Source: JBBSBY01 sp038205805 (lineage in GTDB: Bacteria; Desulfobacterota; Desulfomonilia; Desulfomonilales; Desulfomonilaceae). From it: DNA of 32,065 nt. A program made the translations under genes and the position numbers. Below, piece by piece: positions 1 through 8,402 of this stretch; position 1 is the stretch's first letter; every line of letters starts with the position of its first letter. The stretch lies in NCBI GenBank assembly GCA_038205805.1, contig JBBRBO010000031.1:1-32065 (forward strand), read 5' to 3'. The notes below the pieces were generated by a model, which did no database searches, was not told where the DNA came from, and was given only the letters and a program-made list of their open reading frames with translations.

Positions 1-85
1 GGTTATCATAGGTTTGAAAGTAGAAGATTTCGTTCGTGAGATCCCTGAAAGTGGCCCATTGAGTACTCTCTTGGGACGTAATCTA
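1..85 (-). other. Downstream continuation of the Ntn-hydrolase frame past an in-frame UAG
   Basis: The UAG at complement(83..85) ends the annotated hydrolase frame, but the same frame stays open for 27 more codons to the window edge. Those codons read I-T-S-Q-E-S-T-Q-W-A-T-F-R-D-L-T-N and then E-I-F-Y-F-Q-T-Y-D-N. From family memory this matches the conserved C-terminal strands of choloylglycine hydrolases and penicillin V acylases (TQW, DLxN, a YYF-type aromatic stretch, TYDN). So the stop falls inside the gene. Whether it is a nonsense mutation, a sequencing error or a read-through codon cannot be settled here, and the natural C-terminus lies outside the window. Confidence 0.8.
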
Positions 86-991
86 TCCCTGCGCGTTCTT
101 ATCCACGACCATACCGCTCACAATATTGAACGCATTGACGATATGCTGACAGACCTTGAGGGAGTCCTTCGCATCCCCAGGCTTATCCGCAAACTGAGTC
201 GTTACAGTGAGCCGTACAAAGCGGCTGGGAGGCGTCAAATCACCGGGAAGCCCGATCATTCCTGCGCCGTGGCCTGTGGGAATGAATGTCATGCCGGCGA
301 TCTTCCTCGGCTCAGGATTTTCGTTACTCATACCGATGAATTGCCGCAGGTGATTCATATGCCACGGAAAGCTCGGCGCATTCGTGAGCACGCCCAGTGG
401 GTTGTCATATATATTAAGCTTCCCGTTATCGAATTCCAGGACCGCAGACTTGCCGGATCGTTCGTAAAGCGCCACATGTCCGGGCGGCGACATGTGCAAA
501 GCAGGCACTACATCCCCCCACATCTTCACGTCCGCAACAGCCTTCTTGACTTCCTCAATGGTGGAAAAGCTACCCAGGATCCAAGAGCCCGCTAGGGTCA
601 CCGCAAGGGCACGATTTTCCTCTCCCGGAGCCACTTCTTGGTATTTGACATTCGGCTCATACCACAACACGCTGTATGCAAGTCCCGCTTCGTTCATGCC
701 CTCGGCCACTAAGTTGTCCATGCCGAAACCCGTAATTCCCACATATCCGAATTGGTTCTTCCACGCCACACCGTTTTTCCCACCCGGAGCGGGACTAACA
801 AATTCTTTGTTCCTGGGGACTACCCCCAACTTCCAGTGGCAATCCACTCCCATTTCCATGGTCCGCCCTATCATCACGGATCCATCTTTCGCCGGCATCT
901 GAAACGACATGCAGGCGAACGAATGTGTGCCAAGCAGGGCAAACATCGCCGTCAACACCATAGTCACGGATCTTGAAAATCTCCTGCTCAT
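83..991 (-). CDS. Secreted choloylglycine hydrolase / penicillin V acylase family Ntn hydrolase (interrupted by UAG)
   Basis: This is a linear-amide C-N hydrolase of the Ntn fold, predicted to act in the periplasm or outside the cell; the substrate (bile-salt-like amide, penicillin V, N-acyl-homoserine lactone) is unknown. Residues 1-26 form a signal peptide ending S-F-A, and the next residue, Cys27, is the expected N-terminal nucleophile. Other family residues are visible: GRTMEM at 42-47 (active-site Arg43), AEGMNEAGLAYS around 96-107, Asn204 in VLTNAP and Arg257 in SRFVR. The start has a strong AAGGAGG 9 nt upstream. The 302-residue product stops short, because conserved C-terminal sequence continues in frame beyond the UAG. 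It lies downstream of a secreted beta-barrel gene in the same direction and has its own candidate promoter. The family assignment is firm; function depends on how the UAG is read. Confidence 0.85.
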   Translation of the reverse strand: MSRRFSRSVTMVLTAMFALLGTHSFACMSFQMPAKDGSVMIGRTMEMGVDCHWKLGVVPRNKEFVSPAPGGKNGVAWKNQFGYVGITGFGMDNLVAEGMNEAGLAYSVLWYEPNVKYQEVAPGEENRALAVTLAGSWILGSFSTIEEVKKAVADVKMWGDVVPALHMSPPGHVALYERSGKSAVLEFDNGKLNIYDNPLGVLTNAPSFPWHMNHLRQFIGMSNENPEPRKIAGMTFIPTGHGAGMIGLPGDLTPPSRFVRLTVTTQFADKPGDAKDSLKVCQHIVNAFNIVSGMVVDKNAQG

Positions 992-1053
992 TTCGTAAAT
1001 CCTCCTTGTAACAAGTCCCCGTCATGTGATTACGAGTGAATACTATTATTCCG

Positions 1054-1082
1054 TGTAGACTTCCGCCACATTGTTCGGTCAA
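1054..1082 (-). promoter_or_regulatory. Candidate sigma70-type promoter of the Ntn hydrolase
   Basis: Read on the minus strand, TTGACC (1077-1082) and TCTACA (1054-1059) are separated by exactly 17 nt, and the predicted start site leaves a leader of about 55 nt. The -35 is good and the -10 is poor (3 of 6), so this is tentative. Confidence 0.35.
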
Positions 1083-1086
1083 CAAT
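1070..1086. promoter_or_regulatory. Operator-like palindrome over the -35 box
   Basis: ATTGTT-CGGTC-AACAAT is a perfect 6-5-6 inverted repeat that overlaps the candidate -35 hexamer of the hydrolase promoter. That is where a dimeric repressor site would be expected. No cognate regulator is in the window. Confidence 0.4.
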
Positions 1087-1138
1087 TCACGGCCTTGAGC
1101 CCACTCTGCGCTCATCAAAATATGCTTGCCGGCCTTAC

Positions 1139-2065
1139 TCAGTCCTTCTTAGCAAAGGGCGACGGCAGAACCGGGGTTATCGTGAACCGAACGATAGACT
1201 CCTGGTGAGGAATATCCTCGGGATGCTTCACGATTCTCTGATAGTTGATCCCGACGCTTACGGGCAATTTGCCCAAGTTCAGCAGGTAACTGAACCCGAT
1301 GCCCACCGGGACGGTCCAACGATTGGCCTCGTCTTTGGTCCAATCAATGAGAATATTGTTCGATGTGGAGATGGTTAGTTTGGAAGTAGGCAAGTAGGCA
1401 AATGCGTATTGAAGGTTCGTGAAGCGGGTCCCTGGGTGCTCGTCGTCCACACCTGACACCGCCGTCCAGTGTTGCGGAAACACGCCCGTAACGATCTTCT
1501 TGCTCACGTAGAACAAGCCCGCCGCGGGTCCCGCCTGCCAAAGCCCCTGCCCTATGTGACGGGAATCACGAGAGGTGGGCGCAATCATTGTTACACCGAT
1601 ACCGTAAATAATGCCGTCGGCCTTATTGGGCGTCAAGAGGCTCGCAAGTTGGCAATCGCCCAAACCCTGAGCCCAATCCACCGTGGCATCCGAATCCTCG
1701 ACGCGGGTGAAGGCCAGCACGTAAGGGTTGTATTGCGTGAGCCCAATATACGGATTTCTGAAGAACGGAATAACCGGCCTGTTCACGATATTGAACTGCC
1801 CATTCAGGGGTATCGGCATAACGGGCTGAATGTTCCAGTTCACCTGAGTATGAGCTTCCCTAAACGGGCCGCCTTTGAGCTGATTGAGGTTTATCTGGTT
1901 TACTATGCTCCAGAGATTGGCGAAGGGATTAGCCAAATCCCGCGCCACATCGGCCTCTTGGCCTAGGGCTACGCATGGGCACAGAAACGCCGAGAGAGCA
2001 ATTAAGACGGCCGCACTATGGAAAACGGCTCGTTGACCGAGCAGGGCGCTCTTCAAAAATTTCAT
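1139..2065 (-). CDS. Secreted outer-membrane beta-barrel protein, 'transporter'/neuromedin U-like family
   Basis: The 308-residue product has a long N-terminal signal peptide (about residues 1-36, ending near C-V-A-L-G-Q-E) and no later membrane helix. The body is rich in alternating hydrophobic and polar strands. The stretches WNIQPVMPIPLNGQFNIVNR (about 76-95) and PVIPFF resemble the start of the Gram-negative barrel family usually annotated as 'transporter' or MetA-pathway phenol-degradation-like. The C-terminus alternates like a final barrel strand (IVRFTITPVLP) but ends PFAKKD rather than in a terminal Phe. GAGGAG lies about 7 nt before the ATG. The Ntn hydrolase follows in the same direction after 147 bp, possibly sharing a niche in uptake or breakdown of amides, which is inference only. 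The cargo is unknown. Confidence 0.65.
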   Translation of the reverse strand: MKFLKSALLGQRAVFHSAAVLIALSAFLCPCVALGQEADVARDLANPFANLWSIVNQINLNQLKGGPFREAHTQVNWNIQPVMPIPLNGQFNIVNRPVIPFFRNPYIGLTQYNPYVLAFTRVEDSDATVDWAQGLGDCQLASLLTPNKADGIIYGIGVTMIAPTSRDSRHIGQGLWQAGPAAGLFYVSKKIVTGVFPQHWTAVSGVDDEHPGTRFTNLQYAFAYLPTSKLTISTSNNILIDWTKDEANRWTVPVGIGFSYLLNLGKLPVSVGINYQRIVKHPEDIPHQESIVRFTITPVLPSPFAKKD

Positions 2066-2614
2066 GTTCCACTCCTCAACCGAATTTAAGGCTCAGCGTC
2101 CGCGAGAGGGACGTTAGCTGCGCGCAACCCATGCAGGCGACAAACGCATTAAGGGGCGCTTCAGAGGGTGAGCTCGTGTGCACACGGATAACTGTGCACG
2201 TGGGCGCCGCTTAGGGGCGTTGCCGACCTAAACTCACGTAACAAATATGGTTTGGCGCTTGAAGATCCCGTTCACCTTACAACCTCGATATTGAATGCGT
2301 CAAACTTTTTCTGGGGTTAGCTGTTTGGTCGCCATATAGGAGTGAAGGGAGGCCGCCGGCGTGCGGCTGGGAAGAGCAGCAATCAGCAGGTTTTTCACTA
2401 TACGGTTGGAATTATTCTATTGCAGGAGCAGAGAACAGATAAACTTCGGTGAAAACCTTCAAGTACAGATCGCTTCTCGCCGCTCTTGCTGAACCGGCCC
2501 GTACGCAGCCTTAGCTCTTCACATGCAAGTCGCCGCTTTATGAAGTGTTTCCCCGTTGAGACAGAGCGTTCTCTCACACGCTGCCGATTTCACGGCTATG
2601 CGGCTCAGTTAAAC
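2066..2614. other. Gene-free region with a nested inverted repeat
   Basis: I see no convincing gene in these 549 bp. The clearest structure is a nested palindrome: GGCGC (2155-2159) pairs with GCGCC (2204-2208), enclosing GTGCAC (2178-2183) and GTGCAC (2194-2199) around a 10-nt loop. A GCCGC..GCGGC stem occurs near 2351-2366. The candidate promoter of the barrel gene lies at 2276-2303. The remainder (about 2370-2614) shows nothing I can name. Confidence 0.5.
2276..2303 (-). promoter_or_regulatory. Candidate promoter of the 1139-2065 barrel gene
   Basis: On the minus strand TTGACG (2298-2303, 5 of 6 to consensus) is followed after 16 nt by TGTAAG (2276-2281, 4 of 6). It would give a leader of about 200 nt containing the nested inverted repeat at 2155-2208. 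Confidence 0.35.
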
Positions 2615-3124
2615 CTATTGAGAGCCCACACAGCGTTCCGTGAGTAGCCCCTCGAGAGCCGCATCGTAGATCTGAATTCGCTCTATTGTGTCCAGAAACC
2701 ACTCAGAAGTGTCCTCGTCCATAGCCACGTCCGTCCTTGGGCGGCGCCACTCGATACGCATGGCGAAACTTCGCGAGATTTCTTGCCTCGACCGAGAGGC
2801 GTTCATTCTGAACTCAAATTTAGCTTCCACTCTTGTTGTCTCGTCCGCCCAGAGTTCCATCAGCTTTTCTTGTATCCGATAGGCCACTCTATCGAATTCG
2901 CCTACCATGAGCGGAATATACTGGTCCTTTAGCCTCAAATTTATGTGTGGTCCTGATCCCACTGGTAATCGAGAATTCACGTGTCCTTCACAGATGCTTA
3001 TGAGGCTGAATACTCGCAAGTTATTGAACGCTTCGAGCCACGTATTCTCAAGATTTGCATCGACGCAGTGGTTGCGCCACTCTCGTTCGTGGTCCCGACA
3101 TGGGCGATTGGGCCTGAGCGGCAT
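2615..3124 (-). CDS. Unknown 169-residue cytoplasmic protein
   Basis: I do not recognise this protein. The start chosen is the ATG at 3122-3124 because AAGGAGG stands 4-5 nt before it; a longer frame up to 3226 would overlap the preceding gene and has no such site. The product (MPLRPNRPCRD...) has no signal peptide or membrane segment. It is rich in charged residues and looks mostly helical in its second half, from VGEFDRVAYRIQEKLMELW onward. A central ICEGH...GPHINLRL stretch holds Cys and His residues. It begins 67 bp downstream of the large beta-barrel gene in the same direction, so co-transcription is likely. It ends in TAG. Role unknown. Confidence 0.7.
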   Translation of the reverse strand: MPLRPNRPCRDHEREWRNHCVDANLENTWLEAFNNLRVFSLISICEGHVNSRLPVGSGPHINLRLKDQYIPLMVGEFDRVAYRIQEKLMELWADETTRVEAKFEFRMNASRSRQEISRSFAMRIEWRRPRTDVAMDEDTSEWFLDTIERIQIYDAALEGLLTERCVGSQ

Positions 3125-3191
3125 AGAGCCTCCTTGCACTGCTGGTGGAAATGATCCAGGGGGTTTAGAACTACATTCGTTGAACGACGCC

Positions 3192-4904
3192 TCACAAATC
3201 AGCGACGACGTTAAAAACCAACCCAAGTACCGGGTCTATGGTCCTGTTGGGTCTGACGCCGAACACATTGGACGCTGCCGGTTTGTCCCAATTCGACACG
3301 GATCTATCCACACATGCGTAGTTGAACCATTTGCCGGGGAACCACAGCCCGCCCTGCATGCGTAGGGTCCAGCCCTCGAGAAGCTTCCAATCCGCAGCCA
3401 GATCACACTCCCATCCGAGATCGCCGTCCGGAATAGACGGAGCGTCAAACGTCGCGGCGTTCACGGTCTCAAAGTTGGTGAGCTGAATGGCCGAGCCGTT
3501 TACCGGCGGCGCCGGTCGTATGAAACCCCATCCATATCCGTGCGGCGACACGCGCTCCGCATAAAAAACCGAGCAGGCCGCATTCAAATTGCTCGCCACG
3601 GCGTAATCGACACGTAGTCCGAAAACGGAGGCGTCATTCATGTACCCGTCTCCGTTAAGATTCATCAAGTCAAGTCCGGCGCCGTAATAGAAGTTAAGGA
3701 CCATGCTGTAGGGGCCGAATACCCCGTAGTTCCCGAATCCATAGAAGTAGGGCTGTCGATCAATGAGCACGCCGTGCCTTCTGTCCGGGCCGGGAAGTCG
3801 GGCGTAGAGAAACGAAGTCTTCACCGGTCCCGTCACAAACCCGGTCTCAGCCATACATCTCCACGCCTCGACATACCGTGGGGCGAACAAGCTGCGGGTC
3901 CCATTGGGCCGAGTGGGGGGCGTTCCGTTGAACGTGCCGTCCAGCGAGGCTTCGTAACGAGTCGTCGAGTAGATCCAGTCCACTTCCGTGTTCACGAAGT
4001 AACGGCCGTTGTTGTACTTCACGTACGCCCCGCCATCCAGCGAAGCCGTATCGTACGCGGGAAAAGCCGCCGCCTCAGCCTGAGAGCGCCGAGATTCAGC
4101 CCCCGCCCCAAAAGTGTAGTATTCGGCGAGCACGCCCGTGGAGAGACTCCCTGAATCGTATGTTATGAAAAAGGACGGAGAGACCGCCAAGGCGCCGTTC
4201 ATATCGAAAGCATTGTAGTAGGGAGTTTTTGCCGCAGGATAGTCATATTTTGCGCCTATGACATTCTGGTACGCCGCCGACGCCGGTCGCCGGAAGGGAT
4301 TGTCCGGCTGTTGTCGCCAGGGATACCACCCAAACCCCACACGGAGCGGCCCGTATAGCGCAGTAACCAACAACGACTCGGATGTGTAATCCTCTTGACC
4401 GTTATATTGAAGACCGCACCCGAACGTAAACGGCCTTTTGCCGTAGGCGACAATGCCCCACGGCGTTTGAACGCTGAGCCACCACAACGTCCACTGACCT
4501 TCCGAGATGGCCACATCAACGCCCGGTCGGGTCGAGTTGAGATACGACGAAGCGGATGGATCGTCGTAATCGGCTATTCTGTATTTCCCTCGCAGCCGTG
4601 CCGCCGTGTTGATCCTGAACTCGGGATAAAAATGGGTTTCCATCTTCTGGCGACCTGCCGCGCTGCCGGACACGAGGTCGTTCAGCTTAGCGCCCAGCCA
4701 GCCGTTCGTTGAAGCGTAGTCCCCGGTGGAACTATTGTCCATTCCATATCTGCCGAAGAAGCCGTTCGGCCCCAGCTGATTGCCATATTGCCCGAACCAG
4801 CGGAGCGAAGCGGTCGTGGAGAATTCCCACGCCTCTACTAAACCGGACGTGTAAAACATCGCCATGAGGAGCGCCGCAAGAAGTCCCATACAGCTCCGCT
4901 TCAT
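3192..4904 (-). CDS. Large secreted beta-barrel protein, unknown porin-like
   Basis: The 570-residue product starts with a signal peptide (about residues 1-25, MKRSCMGLLAALLMAMFYTS, cleavage near V-E-A). The rest is dense in aromatic, Gly and alternating strands (ASLRWFGQYG, LYGPLRVGFGWYPW, GYGWGFIRPAPP), with no further hydrophobic helix, as in an outer-membrane barrel. Strand-and-loop punctuation recurs over the whole length, so about 16-20 strands is plausible. It ends LVFNVVADL rather than with a terminal aromatic. AAAAGGAGG precedes the ATG by 7 nt, and a good promoter lies about 75 bp upstream. I cannot assign a named family; a carbohydrate or long-chain substrate porin is only one possibility. 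Confidence 0.7.
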   Translation of the reverse strand: MKRSCMGLLAALLMAMFYTSGLVEAWEFSTTASLRWFGQYGNQLGPNGFFGRYGMDNSSTGDYASTNGWLGAKLNDLVSGSAAGRQKMETHFYPEFRINTAARLRGKYRIADYDDPSASSYLNSTRPGVDVAISEGQWTLWWLSVQTPWGIVAYGKRPFTFGCGLQYNGQEDYTSESLLVTALYGPLRVGFGWYPWRQQPDNPFRRPASAAYQNVIGAKYDYPAAKTPYYNAFDMNGALAVSPSFFITYDSGSLSTGVLAEYYTFGAGAESRRSQAEAAAFPAYDTASLDGGAYVKYNNGRYFVNTEVDWIYSTTRYEASLDGTFNGTPPTRPNGTRSLFAPRYVEAWRCMAETGFVTGPVKTSFLYARLPGPDRRHGVLIDRQPYFYGFGNYGVFGPYSMVLNFYYGAGLDLMNLNGDGYMNDASVFGLRVDYAVASNLNAACSVFYAERVSPHGYGWGFIRPAPPVNGSAIQLTNFETVNAATFDAPSIPDGDLGWECDLAADWKLLEGWTLRMQGGLWFPGKWFNYACVDRSVSNWDKPAASNVFGVRPNRTIDPVLGLVFNVVADL

Positions 4905-4980
4905 GCGTCATCCTCCTTTTCGGCGAGATCCTGTTCGGCACGCAGTGTGCGGCGAGACCTTACAGCCTTCACACGAAGCG

Positions 4981-5009
4981 CTTATAAACCAAACGCCTCT
5001 TGATAACAA
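4981..5009 (-). promoter_or_regulatory. Promoter of the large beta-barrel gene
   Basis: On the minus strand TTGTTA (5004-5009) and TATAAG (4981-4986) are separated by 17 nt. Both hexamers match consensus well (4 of 6 and 5 of 6), and the leader to the ATG would be about 70 nt. Confidence 0.55.
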
Positions 5010-5186
5010 CGCTTTTTCCGAAGCGGTCACTTGGACCGGTTATCGCGGCGCATCGTGCGCGAGCCCGCTCTGCAACGGTTCGCCAGTCTGAAGACGACTC
5101 TGCGCCGAGGACGCCGGTCCACCTTTAAGCCCCGTGCAGCAGGCGCCCTATTCGTAGTGAGTGGAGGGAGAAATCCGGTAAACGCC
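5010..5186. other. Divergent intergenic core
   Basis: This is the middle of the 417-bp divergent gap between two promoters. The segment from about 5033 (GGTCACTTGGACCGGTTA) faintly resembles the 5' arm of the palindromic family described at 28077, but no complementary 3' arm is present. I see no gene here. Confidence 0.3.
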
Positions 5187-5215
5187 TTGAGCAAAGCCTC
5201 CCCATGCGATATACT
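5187..5215 (+). promoter_or_regulatory. Promoter of the adenylate-forming enzyme / DUF362 operon
   Basis: TTGAGC (5187-5192), a 17-nt spacer and TATACT (5210-5215, 5 of 6 to consensus) form a convincing sigma70-type promoter, giving a leader of about 100 nt before the ATG at 5322. Confidence 0.6.
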
Positions 5216-5321
5216 CCCGTTTCCGGCAACGTAACTACGTGGTTTAACACTTCACCGAACTCAATGAGCCGTACCACGGCAGATCGGCGACGCCCATCCG
5301 TGATCCCAAATCGAGGTCTCC

Positions 5322-6743
5322 ATGCTCAGGAATGTGACGAAATATATGCTGCTGGGAGTCAAGGAGAAGGTGAAACCTTTTCTCGGATGGCTTCCCATGT
5401 CATGGAAACGGGGTTCTCATTACAAGCATTGGATGAAGTTCCTGAAGGAGACCCGCTCGTGGAACCGTGAGGCTATCGAACAATGGCAACTTCAGCGACT
5501 CAAGGAGATAACGGCCTTTGCTTACAATCACACTGGAGGATACCGGGAGCTTTATGACCAGGCCAAAGTCCATCCTCGGGACATTCAAACCCTGGGGGAC
5601 CTGAAGCATTTCCCCTTCGTCACGAAAAGCCTGATGCAGGACAATCTTGAAGCCTTCAGCGTTCCCGGTGGTTTGCGCTTCTATATGACAACCGGCGGCT
5701 CAACGGGTGTGCCCTTCGGCTTCTACTTGCGATACGAAAATTCTGAAATAGAAGACGCATTCATCCATTCCATCTGGTCGATGGTTGATTGGTATCCCGG
5801 AAAACTTAATGCCATCTTGAGAGGCGGACATATAGGGAGTGAAGCCGACTTCTGGAAATACGACCGGTTTCGGCACGAGCTGCTTTTATCCTCTTATTTT
5901 CTCACATCAGACACCCTGGAACGGTATGTCCAACTAATCCGCCGCTTCAAGCCGCCGGTCCTGCAAGCCTATCCATCAGCGCTAAATTTCCTCTGCAATT
6001 TGTTGAAGGACGACAACGAAGCCCAAGCCCCCGAGTTCGAGACAATCATCCTTGCGTCCGAAAACATCTATGACTGGATGATGGAAAAATACGAAGCCAC
6101 CTTTCCTAAAGCTCGCTTCTTCTCATTCTATGGACATGCCGAGCAGAGCATCCTGGCCTCTTGGTGCGAATACACCCGTGATTATCATATTTGGCCCTTC
6201 TACGGGTTTACGGAATTACTCGACTCGAACAATGAAGAGGCTCAAGAGGGACAGGAAACGGAACTCGTGGGAACCGGTTTCCACATGAAAGCCACACCCT
6301 TTATCCGCTATAGAACCATGGACATCGCCGTAAAAGGCCCGAGTTTCTGCGATAGATGCGGCAGACCATACCAGTTACTCACGAAGATCGTCGGCCGGAG
6401 CCATGAAGCGGTGGTGATCACCGAAGGCCGATGCGTTTCCATGACCGCTCTCAATATGCACAGCGATGTCTTCGATCACGTGAGACAGTTTCAGTTCTAC
6501 CAAGACAAACTTGGTGAAGTAGAATTTCGCATTGTAAAAAAGCCGGAGTATTCCGAAAGTGATACGCTTAAGATTCATCAAGAATTGAAAAAGAAACTCG
6601 GGGACGAAATAGCGCTGCGTATCTTGGTAGTCGAAGAGATACCTAGGACACGGGCCGGAAAGTACAAATACCTAGAGCAGAAATTGCCTGTGGATTATCT
6701 TTGCAGAGTAAACACTCCCGAGACGGGTGGGAGCTGTGGGTGA
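5322..6743 (+). CDS. PaaK/CapK-like adenylate-forming enzyme (phenylacetate-CoA ligase family)
   Basis: The 473-residue protein belongs to the ANL superfamily branch of phenylacetate-CoA ligase, coenzyme F390 synthetase and CapK. These enzymes activate a carboxylate with ATP, usually for transfer to CoA. Visible motifs in order are the P-loop-like TTGGSTG (123-129), YGHAEQ (270-275), YRTMD (330-334), a CDRCG pair of cysteines (343-347) that may hold a metal, and the C-terminal PRTRAGKYK (441-449) with the expected catalytic Lys. GAGG lies about 6 nt before the ATG. The DUF362 gene starts 5 nt after the stop, so the two are one operon. The polysaccharide-associated CapK branch is as likely as true phenylacetate activation; the substrate is not readable. 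Confidence 0.8.
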   Translation: MLRNVTKYMLLGVKEKVKPFLGWLPMSWKRGSHYKHWMKFLKETRSWNREAIEQWQLQRLKEITAFAYNHTGGYRELYDQAKVHPRDIQTLGDLKHFPFVTKSLMQDNLEAFSVPGGLRFYMTTGGSTGVPFGFYLRYENSEIEDAFIHSIWSMVDWYPGKLNAILRGGHIGSEADFWKYDRFRHELLLSSYFLTSDTLERYVQLIRRFKPPVLQAYPSALNFLCNLLKDDNEAQAPEFETIILASENIYDWMMEKYEATFPKARFFSFYGHAEQSILASWCEYTRDYHIWPFYGFTELLDSNNEEAQEGQETELVGTGFHMKATPFIRYRTMDIAVKGPSFCDRCGRPYQLLTKIVGRSHEAVVITEGRCVSMTALNMHSDVFDHVRQFQFYQDKLGEVEFRIVKKPEYSESDTLKIHQELKKKLGDEIALRILVVEEIPRTRAGKYKYLEQKLPVDYLCRVNTPETGGSCG

Positions 6744-6748
6744 ACGAT

Positions 6749-8332
6749 ATGCGCAATCACGAGCAAGGAACGGACACTTCCCCGCGAACCAGCGGAACGG
6801 CGGTGTGGCTGGGGGAGTCGGTGTATTCCTCCGAGCCACCCTTTCACCCCGCTATGCGGTATCCCGAATCGCCTGTGGGGATGATCTCCACTACGCCCAA
6901 CCCGGCGTACGAAGGTGTTAGGGAATGCCTACGGTTGCTCGGCCTGGATGCCGAACGTTTCGGGACACCCAACTGGAATCCCCTAAGCGGCATTGTGCGC
7001 CCCGGCGACAAGGTCGTCATCAAGCCGAACTTCGTCTTGAGCAAACATTCCGGGGGCGGGGATTTATTCTCTCTCATCACCCATCCATCGATCCTCAGGG
7101 CGGTTGTGGATTACGTCTATAAGGCGCTTGACGGCAAGGGCTCCATAGCCATAGCCGATTCCCCCCAAATGGATTGCAGTTTCGAGGAATTGCTTGCGGC
7201 CACTTCTCTGGCTTCCATCCGGGATCTCTACCGAGACGAATTGAGATTTCCCATAGAGATACTTGACCTGCGCACTTTTTGGCTGGATGTTCGTCCCGGA
7301 GACGCCGCAGCTTACACTGATCGGCGATTTCCCTTGCCTGGTGACCCCCTCGGAAGCGTGCTCATCAATTTGGGAAAGACCGGAGCCTTCTACAATGTCA
7401 AAAATTGGCAAGCTTTTTACGGCGCCGATTACACGCGAGGAGAAACGATTTCCCATCATCAAGGGGACACCCAGGAATACATCGTATCTAAGACGATCCT
7501 GAGCGCCGACGTCTTTATCTCGGTCCCGAAGCTGAAGGTCCATAAGAAGGTGGGAACCACACTGAACGCGAAAGGGCTGGTGGGCACGGTCACCAACAAG
7601 AACTGTCTCGTTCATTACACCCTCGGCGTCCCCGAAGAAGGCGGGGACCAGTTCCCATCCCGGGTGCTTTCCGCTAAAGAGCGTTTCCTGGTCAAGACAC
7701 AGCGACTCCTCTTCGATACCCTGCTTTCCAAGAAGAGCAAATCCCTGGACCAGCTCTATCGCCTCATAGCGAAAGTCTACAAGACGTGCATGGTTCCTTT
7801 GCGCATTTCCGTGCCCAAGGACAAGAGGATTCTCGACGCAGGGAACTGGTGTGGAAACGACAGCGCCTGGAGGATGGTCGTGGATCTCATGCGCATCATT
7901 ACCTTTGCGGATGCTGACGGCGTCGTACATGACACGCCGCAGCGGAGGCATTTCTCATTTATAGATGGGATCGTCGGCGGAGAGAACGACGGCCCTTTGG
8001 CGCCCGATGCAGTTCAGAGCGGCGCAGTTATAGCAGGGGACAACCTCCTTGCTGTGGACATTACCGCCACTAGGTTGATGGGATTGGACTTCCGGAAGCT
8101 CAAGTGGGTCGAGTATTTGCTGAACGAGGGAATTTTTGGCATCCAGAGCGAGAACGACATCCGCATCCGTAGCGATGATCCTGCGCTCGAGACCCTGTTC
8201 GGGAGCGACACGCCGCTTTTCCGATTTCGTCCTCATCCCGGCTGGACGGGCTTCCTGGAACAGGAGAAGGCGCTGACGGAAGGGATCCTGCAGGCGCCCC
8301 GTGAACCGTCAAGGCATGCCGACGCACGTTGA
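6749..8332 (+). CDS. DUF362 domain protein
   Basis: The 527-residue protein carries the DUF362 fold: KPNF (92-95), THPS (111-114), IADSP (135-139) and the central SVPKLKVHKKVGTTLNAKGLVG block with its conserved Lys/His. The family has no firmly established reaction. Some members carry ferredoxin domains, but no CxxCxxC cluster is present here. The ATG at 6749 is preferred because it sits 5 nt behind the stop of the adenylate-forming gene with GGTGA at the junction; an in-frame ATG at 6701 would force a 43-nt overlap. No signal peptide or membrane helix is evident. The tight coupling suggests it acts on, or together with, the product of the upstream enzyme (inference). Confidence 0.8.
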   Translation: MRNHEQGTDTSPRTSGTAVWLGESVYSSEPPFHPAMRYPESPVGMISTTPNPAYEGVRECLRLLGLDAERFGTPNWNPLSGIVRPGDKVVIKPNFVLSKHSGGGDLFSLITHPSILRAVVDYVYKALDGKGSIAIADSPQMDCSFEELLAATSLASIRDLYRDELRFPIEILDLRTFWLDVRPGDAAAYTDRRFPLPGDPLGSVLINLGKTGAFYNVKNWQAFYGADYTRGETISHHQGDTQEYIVSKTILSADVFISVPKLKVHKKVGTTLNAKGLVGTVTNKNCLVHYTLGVPEEGGDQFPSRVLSAKERFLVKTQRLLFDTLLSKKSKSLDQLYRLIAKVYKTCMVPLRISVPKDKRILDAGNWCGNDSAWRMVVDLMRIITFADADGVVHDTPQRRHFSFIDGIVGGENDGPLAPDAVQSGAVIAGDNLLAVDITATRLMGLDFRKLKWVEYLLNEGIFGIQSENDIRIRSDDPALETLFGSDTPLFRFRPHPGWTGFLEQEKALTEGILQAPREPSRHADAR

Positions 8333-8402
8333 TACGAGATTAATCGTCCACCAGGACCACTACCGCCACTTGTGATTGCTTATGGAACGCTCCAGCGGGG
8401 TT

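Noticed and set aside
7064..7951. 295-codon open frame on the minus strand
   Set aside because: It is antisense to the DUF362 gene, has no family motif or ribosome-binding site, and arises from the codon bias of the real gene.
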